The translations under genes and the position numbers were made by a program. Positions 1 through 4,487 of a stretch of 5,234 nt of DNA are shown here, piece after piece. This DNA is from an uncultured Candidatus Melainabacteria bacterium. GTDB lineage: Bacteria > Cyanobacteriota > Vampirovibrionia > Gastranaerophilales > Gastranaerophilaceae. The notes beneath the pieces are model-generated. The model ran no database searches. It had not been told where the DNA came from and saw only the letters and a list, made by a program, of their open reading frames with translations. Positions within the stretch are counted from its first letter, which is position 1, and every line of letters starts with the position of its first letter. The stretch covers positions 1-5,234 of the forward strand of contig CAKURN010000120.1 of assembly GCA_934675695.1 (NCBI GenBank). Direction: 5' to 3'.

Positions 1-111
1 TACCGTAAAGACTTTCATCGCCGACAATACTCGAAAGGGTAGTCGCACCCTTTTTATGGTATTCATTACTTTAATCTGGTTTAGAAAGAACATACTTTTA
101 TTCATTTTCAT
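1..111 (-). CDS. Uncertain partial ORF running off the left edge
   Basis: This minus-strand frame starts at ATG (109-111) and stays open for 37 codons to the window edge. It begins MKMNKSMFFLNQIK and ends in the basic stretch RVRLPFRVLSAMKVFTV. I do not recognise the product. A -10-like TATAAA (118-123) lies exactly 6 nt before the ATG, and there is no Shine-Dalgarno sequence. Against a real gene: a plus-strand frame (from position 2) and a second minus-strand frame are also open across the left 60 bases, and a hairpin with a T-run lies inside. The first 60 bases could therefore be a repeat or a non-coding element. The sequence left of position 1 would decide. Confidence 0.25.
   Translation of the reverse strand, partial: MKMNKSMFFLNQIKVMNTIKRVRLPFRVLSAMKVFTV
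34..55 (+). terminator. Terminator-like hairpin near left edge
   Basis: AAAGGGT (34-40) pairs perfectly with ACCCTTT (47-53) around the 6-nt loop AGTCGC. The T-run spans 51-55. This is the form of a short rho-independent terminator for plus-strand transcription entering from the left. A plus-strand frame open from position 1 stops at TAG (40-42) inside the hairpin, so the window may begin with the last codons of a gene. The stem is short, and the same bases are open on the minus strand, so the call is tentative. Confidence 0.4.
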
Positions 112-415
112 TAACTTTTTATACAGATTTCTAAAAATTTCTATAGCTAATATTTATTTAATTTGTCTAATAACTGATTTGGAAGTTAAAACCACAATTA
201 CTGTTTTTGTTAGAAATATATTTTAATAAAAATATATGTATTCACTACTTTTAAATAAAATATATAAGTATTAAAAATATCAGACTATTGCTTAAAATAC
301 CGATATTTTTTAACTTCTTTTTTCTTTTCCTTGTAAACATTTGTAAAATACTCAGTTCAAAACCTAAATTTTCAAAAAATAAAAACGATATATGAACTAT
401 ACATTTACTAATGAT
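112..415. other. A/T-rich gene-free stretch
   Basis: I find no convincing gene here. The open frames are rich in Phe, Ile, Leu and Asn, as expected from random A/T-rich DNA. The one clear structure is a perfect 9-bp all-A/T inverted repeat, ATATATTTT (216-224) with AAAATATAT (229-237), loop AATA, and no T-run after it. AAAATATAT recurs about 20 nt further on as a direct repeat. The promoter of the gene at 432 should lie here. TATACA at 398-403 is a possible -10, but no matching -35 is visible. Confidence 0.5.
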
Positions 416-424
416 AAAGAAAGG
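416..424 (+). promoter_or_regulatory. Ribosome binding site fixing the start at 432
   Basis: AAAGAAAGG, with AAGG as core, ends 7 nt before the ATG at 432. An in-frame upstream ATG at 411 would place this purine tract inside the coding region and has no Shine-Dalgarno sequence of its own. The 432 start is therefore preferred. Confidence 0.65.
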
Positions 425-431
425 CGAAAAC

Positions 432-1100
432 ATGAAAATCGATCCAGCTCAAATCCCAGCACAAAATCAAGGAACAAAATTTGAAGTTCCAAAATACGAA
501 CCAAAAGAAGTTAGCGTTTTTAATGACAAATCTATTATGACTGAAAACTATATGGAAGAAGTGGACAATATTTTAGATAAAGACGGTGATGGACTTGATG
601 AATTAGGTAGAGAAGTTACTAGATATTTAGATAATAGTGGTGATGGCAAAACCGATTCAGTTCATTATTTTGAATATGATGAACAAGGAAATAAAACAGC
701 TACATATTTTGATGGCGGCAATAATGGAGAAATTGATTATGCTGAGTATTATGAATATGATGAACAAGGTAATAGAATAAGTATGTACCGTGATACAGGT
801 AATGATGGCGAAATAGATTCAGCTAGGTATTATGAATACGATGAACAAGGTAATAGTACGGCTATATATTTTGATGGAAATAATGACGGAATAATTGATA
901 GCGTAGATTATAGAAATGAAACCCCAACATCTGATACACAAATCCCAGAAGATAATGGATATGAAACCCCAACATCTGGTCCAGAAGATAAAGGAACTGG
1001 AAAAGGCGGTGCTATTAAGGATAAAGATCCATTTCCTAAAGAGGTTATTGAAAATTTGAAAAAAAATCAAAAGAAATCAGATGATTTCTTAGATAAGTAA
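432..1100 (+). CDS. Acidic repeat protein with Ca-binding-type loops and YD-like motifs
   Basis: A 222-residue, strongly acidic protein without Cys or Trp. Residues 1-48 are Pro/Gln/Glu-rich and contain no signal peptide or membrane segment. Residues 49-57 (DKDGDGLDE) match a dockerin/EF-hand-like loop, DxDxDGxxD/E. Residues 65-160 are three full copies and one partial copy of a 27-residue unit. Each unit opens with a DxxxDGxxD-type loop (D67, D94, D121, D148). The three full units continue into YxEYDEQGN, which resembles the Y-x-YD-xx-GN core of RHS/YD repeats. A linker with two ETPTS copies (163-182) and a Gly/Lys-rich segment lead to a charged helical C-terminus. Calcium binding is inferred from loop spacing. 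The biological role is unknown. If it is exported, the route is not Sec with a classical signal peptide. The gene appears to be monocistronic, with its own terminator. Confidence 0.85.
   Translation: MKIDPAQIPAQNQGTKFEVPKYEPKEVSVFNDKSIMTENYMEEVDNILDKDGDGLDELGREVTRYLDNSGDGKTDSVHYFEYDEQGNKTATYFDGGNNGEIDYAEYYEYDEQGNRISMYRDTGNDGEIDSARYYEYDEQGNSTAIYFDGNNDGIIDSVDYRNETPTSDTQIPEDNGYETPTSGPEDKGTGKGGAIKDKDPFPKEVIENLKKNQKKSDDFLDK
624..911 (+). repeat. 81-nt in-frame tandem repeat, about 3.5 units
   Basis: Units start at 624, 705, 786 and 867 (last one partial), exactly 81 nt apart. The best conserved part is GAATATGATGAACAAGG, which begins at 672, 753 and, with one change, 834. Each unit encodes 27 residues: a DxxxDGxxD loop followed, in the full units, by YxEYDEQGN. 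Codons still match closely between units, so duplication is recent or the array is kept similar by recombination. Copy number may vary between strains. Confidence 0.9.
916..978 (+). repeat. Short direct repeat encoding ETPTS
   Basis: ATGAAACCCCAACATCTG occurs at 916-933 and 961-978, 45 nt apart. A shorter CCAGAAGATAA match follows each copy. It encodes two ETPTS stretches in a Pro/Thr/Ser-rich linker after the calcium-type repeats. Confidence 0.8.
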
Positions 1101-1132
1101 GTAAATATATAATTAAAATACTTTTCTACTTT

Positions 1133-1176
1133 AAAGCAGTGTAATTCTAGTATTGTGTAGATTGCACTGCTTTTTT
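1133..1176 (+). terminator. Rho-independent terminator of the repeat-protein gene
   Basis: AAAGCAGTGTAA (1133-1144) pairs with TTGCACTGCTTT (1162-1173) over 12 bp with one G-T wobble. The loop is 17 nt and a run of six T spans 1171-1176. It lies 32 nt after the TAA at 1098-1100. Read from the other strand the hairpin is followed by no clear T-run, so it mainly serves the plus strand. Confidence 0.88.
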
Positions 1177-1185
1177 GTGACAAAG

Positions 1186-1338
1186 ATGGTTAAATTCTAG
1201 CAAAATTTCTATGTCGGAAATACATCTCAAGAAAAACTATACGTAAATGCAGCAAACTGCAGTTGGATAAAACCCGAAGAAATGAACAATTTTGGTGAAA
1301 TAAAATGGATTGTTGTTCCAAATAATAAATCATTTTAA
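1186..1338 (+). pseudogene. Broken ORF fragment, unknown product
   Basis: ATG (1186-1188) is followed by only three more codons (MVKF) and then TAG at 1198-1200. The same frame then stays open for 45 codons to TAA (1336-1338). It reads from QNFYVGNTSQEKLYV through NCSWIKPEEMNNF to GEIKWIVVPNNKSF, with varied, protein-like composition including Trp, Cys and Pro, unlike random A/T-rich DNA. No Shine-Dalgarno sequence precedes the ATG, and a terminator T-run ends just 9 nt upstream. I read it as the 3' remnant of a lost gene. A short gene starting at the internal ATG (1288), giving 16 codons, is less likely. Its last 9 nt overlap the end of the glycosylase gene on the other strand. The family is not recognised. 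Confidence 0.45.
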
Positions 1339-1908
1339 TGTATCATACATTCTTTTGATTTCTTTTATGTCTTGCCACATAAGCCACTTCGGGCTGCCTT
1401 TTTCTTTTGAATCGTTTCTTAATAAATATGATGGGTGAAATATTGGAATCATCTTGCTTCCGTATGGGCCATCAAACCATTTTCCTCTTGCTTTTGTTAT
1501 TCCTCTTTCGTTTGGCAAAAGGGAATTTAGTGCAATATTTCCACAAACAAGAATAATTCTGGGTTTTAAAATTTCTATTTGCGAATCCAAAAATTCTCTA
1601 CATAGAGATTTTTCTTCAGGTAAAGGGTTTCTATTTTCCGGAGGCCTGCATTTTATTGTATTGCAGATATAGACGTCTTTTTGTCTAGATAAACCAACTG
1701 ATAGAAAAATTCTATCCAACAACTGTCCTGCACGTCCAACAAAAGGCAAACCTTTCATATCTTCCCAATAGCCCGGAGCTTCGCCTACTAACATTAATTT
1801 TGAATTTGGTATTCCATCAGAAAACACAACATTGTGCCTTGTTTTTGACAAAGGACATTTTTCGCAGTGAAGACATTTTTGTCTTATTTCTTCTAATTTT
1901 TCGTACAT
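1330..1908 (-). CDS. udg: Type 4 uracil-DNA glycosylase (4Fe-4S)
   Basis: This enzyme removes uracil from DNA by cleaving the N-glycosidic bond, which starts base-excision repair of deaminated cytosine. It is cytoplasmic. The 192 residues fit the usual length of the family (COG1573). Visible motifs in order: the Cys pair C15-x-x-C18, the active-site motif GEAPG (42-46), GLPFVGRAGQLLD (53-65), a third Cys in KCRPPENRNP (C87), a fourth at C103, and the second active-site motif HPSYLL (158-163). C15, C18, C87 and C103 are the expected cluster ligands, and H158 sits in the HPS motif. The ATG is 3 nt after the stop of the upstream hydrolase. A weak AAAGAG Shine-Dalgarno lies inside that gene's last codons, so translation is probably coupled. 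No key residue is missing. No clear terminator follows. Confidence 0.95.
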   Translation of the reverse strand: MYEKLEEIRQKCLHCEKCPLSKTRHNVVFSDGIPNSKLMLVGEAPGYWEDMKGLPFVGRAGQLLDRIFLSVGLSRQKDVYICNTIKCRPPENRNPLPEEKSLCREFLDSQIEILKPRIILVCGNIALNSLLPNERGITKARGKWFDGPYGSKMIPIFHPSYLLRNDSKEKGSPKWLMWQDIKEIKRMYDTLK

Positions 1909-1911
1909 AGA

Positions 1912-3057
1912 TTACTCTTTGTTATATAAAAATTTTGTTCCGTTAACGAAACTTTTTACAATGGCGTTTGCAAAAGTTCCTCTTGCTGACCAATAAGAAG
2001 TATGAGCGAGCAAAGCTGATCTTTTTGACCAAATTTTTGAATTGTCATAAATAACACCTTTGGGGTCGTTTATTTTTATATTTAAAATATCTTCTATTTC
2101 TTTTATAGACAAATTGTTGCCAGAAGGGAAGCCGAGTGGGTCTTCTCTAAAATTAACGGTCAAGAAATAAATCCCATTTTCAAAAATGTATTTTAGCATA
2201 TATTTTGAATAAAATGTGATTTCCCAGTCTTTGTCTGCTATGTCTGAGTAAAACAAAGGTAATGGACTTGCAAAATTAACAACAGCCTTTACTCTGTCTT
2301 TTGGTGCACAAAATTGTTCTGTTGCTGTATTTAGGTTTTTGTAATTTTCTTTTAGAATTTTTTCGTTTTGATTTAAGACAAAATGTCCGTCGTTAGACAA
2401 TGTTCCTAAATTGCCTTTATTATGCAACAAAGCAGATAAACACGTGTCGTTTTTTGGATTGTTGTGGACAAAAGTAGAAAAATCATCTGAAATATTTAAT
2501 GAAGTGAGAAATTTTTCCGGATTTATGTAGGGTAATTTGTACAGCATATATTGATACGTAACAAAAGTACCTGCACTATATCCATACAAAACTACATTTT
2601 GTTCATCATTTGCAAGAGATTTTACTTTTTCATTTAATTCATCTAAAATCAAAAGCATATTGTGGTCTTTTTGTACCCAAATGGCATCATGCATAAACTG
2701 AGTCAATAAACTTCTCACTTCGTATGCAATTAATGACGAATAACCTTTTGAGATATTTAATCTTTCTTTTACAAAATCAAGGTCAGTTTTGCTATTGTAG
2801 CCCCAAAAGAATATTTCAGGTGTGGGGTTAATCGTTAAATTGTGTACTTTTGACCAATTTTTGATAGTTGGATTTTTTTCAAACTTCTTTTTTATTGTGG
2901 GGTGAAGTTTGTTTACACCTTTTATGTACCAATTTTTCATTTTTTCATCATTGTTGTTTGAACCATTGATATATAAAAAAGTCAAATTAGTGTTTTCTAT
3001 AGCAAAAGCGTTTAGTCCAAATAAACACATGGCAAAAATAATTAAAATCTTTTTCAT
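1912..3057 (-). CDS. Exported alpha/beta-hydrolase (lipase/esterase-like)
   Basis: A 381-residue protein with a classical Sec signal peptide: KK at positions 2-3, hydrophobic core 4-18, and a probable cut after AFA (19/20). The mature protein should act outside the inner membrane. Residues 26-33 (TFLYINGS) look like the first beta strand plus oxyanion-hole region. VVLYGYSAG (155-163) is a nucleophile elbow (GxSxG) with S161 as nucleophile. VNFREDPLGFP (301-311) offers D306 as the acid, and LLAHTSYW (349-356) offers H352. Order and spacing fit a Ser-Asp-His triad. The substrate cannot be read from the sequence: an ester or lipid is likely, a peptide or glycan ester is possible. The region 164-258, between the elbow and the strand KAVVNFAS, is long enough to include a lid insert. 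The gene leads a two-gene unit with the glycosylase and is divergent from the SGNH hydrolase. There is no Shine-Dalgarno before its ATG. Confidence 0.82.
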   Translation of the reverse strand: MKKILIIFAMCLFGLNAFAIENTNLTFLYINGSNNNDEKMKNWYIKGVNKLHPTIKKKFEKNPTIKNWSKVHNLTINPTPEIFFWGYNSKTDLDFVKERLNISKGYSSLIAYEVRSLLTQFMHDAIWVQKDHNMLLILDELNEKVKSLANDEQNVVLYGYSAGTFVTYQYMLYKLPYINPEKFLTSLNISDDFSTFVHNNPKNDTCLSALLHNKGNLGTLSNDGHFVLNQNEKILKENYKNLNTATEQFCAPKDRVKAVVNFASPLPLFYSDIADKDWEITFYSKYMLKYIFENGIYFLTVNFREDPLGFPSGNNLSIKEIEDILNIKINDPKGVIYDNSKIWSKRSALLAHTSYWSARGTFANAIVKSFVNGTKFLYNKE

Positions 3058-3063
3058 AAGAAA

Positions 3064-3072
3064 ATTTTACCA
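3064..3072 (-). promoter_or_regulatory. Extended -10 box, leaderless-type, for the exported hydrolase
   Basis: On the minus strand TGG-TAAAAT (3072 to 3064) is followed by six bases (TTTCTT) and then the ATG at 3057. A TGN extended -10 ending 6 nt before ATG would start transcription at or next to the A of ATG. No Shine-Dalgarno sequence is present, which fits a leaderless mRNA. It competes with the promoter candidate at 3084-3111; both may be used. Confidence 0.4.
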
Positions 3073-3083
3073 CAATTTTGTTT

Positions 3084-3111
3084 TTTATATTGAATCAAAT
3101 CTTTTTGTCAG
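3084..3111 (-). promoter_or_regulatory. Sigma70-type promoter candidate for the exported hydrolase
   Basis: On the minus strand CTGACA (3111-3106, five of six to TTGACA) is separated by 16 nt from TATAAA (3089-3084, five of six to TATAAT). A start near 3077 would give a leader of about 20 nt without a Shine-Dalgarno sequence. Confidence 0.45.
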
Positions 3112-3176
3112 TTACTGAAGAAATATTTTTCTTATGGTAGAGTTATTGTAGTTAATTTTTAAAAACAATATTAAAT

Positions 3177-3180
3177 GAGG
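3177..3180 (+). promoter_or_regulatory. Shine-Dalgarno fixing the SGNH start at 3187
   Basis: GAGG ends 6 nt before ATG at 3187. The in-frame ATG at 3175 overlaps this box and has no site of its own. The 3187 start also gives MKKVLCFGDS, placing the GDS motif at the N-terminus as is normal for the family. Confidence 0.75.
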
Positions 3181-3186
3181 TTAAAA

Positions 3187-3795
3187 ATGAAAAAGGTTCT
3201 TTGTTTTGGAGATAGCAATACTTTTGGTTTTATTCCAAAAAATGGTGGAAGATATTCAAAAAACGAACGCTGGAGCGGAATATTATCTGAAATTTCAAAA
3301 CAAGAATTTGAAATAATAGAAGCAGGCTGTAACAATAGAACTTGCGTTGCAAAAAACGTTCAAGGAATAGAATATATTGGTGTAAAAATTCTTTCAAAAT
3401 ACGTAAAAGAAGATATAGATACGGTGATTTTGGCTTTAGGAATTAATGATGTTCAGTTTTTGTATGATGTTACTGTAGATAATATAAAAAATGGAATGGA
3501 AGAATTGATCAATATTTCAAAAACAATTAATCCCAATATTGAAATTGTTATTGTTTCGCCAAACAGTGTTACAGAGGATATTTTTAACGGATATTTTGTT
3601 TGCCAATTCAATGAAACTTCTATTGAAAAATCAAAACAAATTTCCGAAAAATATTTTGAATTGTCAAAAAAATACAATTGCAAATTTTTGGATTTAAATA
3701 AAATTGCAAAAGTTTCAAAATTTGATGGTCTTCATTATGAAAAAGAAGAACATGAAAAAATTGCGAAAAAGATGTATGAAATACTAAAAAAATAA
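3187..3795 (+). CDS. SGNH/GDSL hydrolase, arylesterase-like
   Basis: A 202-residue single-domain esterase of the SGNH fold, close in pattern to the cytosolic arylesterase-like group (cd01839). Block I is CFGDSNTFGF (6-15) with nucleophile S10. A block II-like stretch, EAGCNNRT (45-52), supplies the oxyanion Gly (G47). Block III is LGIND (84-88) with N87. Block V is FDGLH (179-183) with D180 and H183, so the catalytic set is complete. There is no signal peptide, so it is probably cytoplasmic. Members remove acyl or acetyl groups from small esters, thioesters or sugars; the substrate here is unknown. It is divergent from the exported hydrolase across a 129-nt gap and ends 2 nt from the stop codon of the metallopeptidase on the other strand. 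Confidence 0.9.
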   Translation: MKKVLCFGDSNTFGFIPKNGGRYSKNERWSGILSEISKQEFEIIEAGCNNRTCVAKNVQGIEYIGVKILSKYVKEDIDTVILALGINDVQFLYDVTVDNIKNGMEELINISKTINPNIEIVIVSPNSVTEDIFNGYFVCQFNETSIEKSKQISEKYFELSKKYNCKFLDLNKIAKVSKFDGLHYEKEEHEKIAKKMYEILKK

Positions 3796-3797
3796 AG

Positions 3798-4466
3798 CTA
3801 ATTTTTTAATCTTTTTCTTAAATTTTTCCAATCGGGGCAGTATTTTTCAACTTCTTTCCAAAAAGACTCTGAGTGGTTTTTTACTTTTGTATGGCACAAT
3901 TCATGAATTAAAACATAATCTATTACATCAAAATCGTATTTCATTAAGTTTATGTTTAAATTTATATTGTTGTCGAATGAACAACTGCCAAACCTTGTTT
4001 TTTGGTTTCTTAGAGAAATTTTTTTGTAAGAGAAATTGTATTTTTTGGCTAAAAAATCTAACCTAAAAGTTAAATATTCTTTTGCTTCTATTTTTAATGC
4101 TCTTAAATACGCTTCATAAAGGGGTTTTTGGATAATATCTGAATAAAAATCATAACAATCATTATAATAAAAATAAACAATCTTGTTTTTTGTTTCTGTT
4201 TTTATGATATTAGATTTTATGATTTTTAAAGTGTCGAATTTTGTTTTAAAATCAGGTGAGATGAAATTTTCTTGTATTTTAAAATTTTTTATTTTGTCAA
4301 AATTCTTAATTAAAAAATCTTTTGCAGTTTTATATGGACAAAAATACGGCATAGTCACTAAAACACTATCTTTTTCTTTTAGAGAAATTTTTATTGATTT
4401 TGAAAAAGGGTGCTTTTTGTAGTTTATTTTAAAATTATCAATTTCTTCTGTTTTTGTTTTGGGCAT
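3798..4466 (-). CDS. YgjP-like zinc metallopeptidase (DUF45 / M48-related)
   Basis: A 222-residue protein matching the YgjP/DUF45 family (COG1451). The N-terminal half is mostly beta (residues 10-45: FKINYKKHPFSKSIKISL, VLVTMPYF). LRNQKTRFGSCS (152-163) is the family signature that precedes the active site. VLIHELCHTKVKNHSESFWKEV (185-206) holds the gluzincin-type HExxH: H188 and H192 as zinc ligands, E189 as catalytic base, and H198 as probable third ligand. The C-terminus CPDWKNLRKRL is also typical. There is no signal peptide or membrane helix, so it is probably cytoplasmic. Family members are often found near restriction or toxin genes, but their substrates are poorly known. The length is normal. 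The stop codon is TAG. It follows the upstream unknown gene by 21 nt, yet has its own TATAAT. Confidence 0.93.
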   Translation of the reverse strand: MPKTKTEEIDNFKINYKKHPFSKSIKISLKEKDSVLVTMPYFCPYKTAKDFLIKNFDKIKNFKIQENFISPDFKTKFDTLKIIKSNIIKTETKNKIVYFYYNDCYDFYSDIIQKPLYEAYLRALKIEAKEYLTFRLDFLAKKYNFSYKKISLRNQKTRFGSCSFDNNINLNINLMKYDFDVIDYVLIHELCHTKVKNHSESFWKEVEKYCPDWKNLRKRLKN

Positions 4467-4472
4467 AAATTG

Positions 4473-4481
4473 ATTATAGCA
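4473..4481 (-). promoter_or_regulatory. Perfect extended -10 box 6 nt before the metallopeptidase ATG
   Basis: On the minus strand TGC-TATAAT (4481 to 4473) is followed by CAATTT and then ATG at 4466. The hexamer is a perfect consensus with a TG extension. The distance predicts a transcription start at the A of ATG, and no Shine-Dalgarno sequence is present. No good -35 lies 16-18 nt upstream, which extended -10 promoters can tolerate. The box fits inside the 21-nt gap after the upstream gene. Confidence 0.55.
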
Positions 4482-4487
4482 TCAAAT

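Noticed and set aside
2..226. Plus-strand open frame of 74 codons from the left edge
   Set aside because: After about position 60 it is dominated by Phe, Ile and Leu from A/T-rich DNA, and it crosses the terminator-like hairpin.
251..433. Minus-strand 60-codon open frame
   Set aside because: Low-complexity Phe/Ile/Lys/Leu content, no ribosome site, and it overlaps the start region of the plus-strand gene.
624..911. 81-nt repeats as a CRISPR array
   Set aside because: The repeats are in frame inside one coding gene, similar along their whole length, with no distinct repeat-spacer pattern.
1248..1261. TGCAG-CAAA-CTGCA hairpin as a terminator for the glycosylase transcript
   Set aside because: The stem is only 5 bp and no clean T-run follows on the minus strand.
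1186..1338. Alternative genetic code with TAG read as an amino acid
   Set aside because: TAG is the natural stop of the metallopeptidase in the same window, right after its family-typical C-terminus.
3146..3174. TTGTAG-N17-TATTAA as a promoter for the SGNH hydrolase
   Set aside because: Transcription would begin near 3181, after the GAGG ribosome site at 3177-3180 that defines the start.
3787..3807. A/T inverted repeat as a bidirectional terminator
   Set aside because: The stem has only A-T pairs and would be too weak for rho-independent termination; kept only as an observation.
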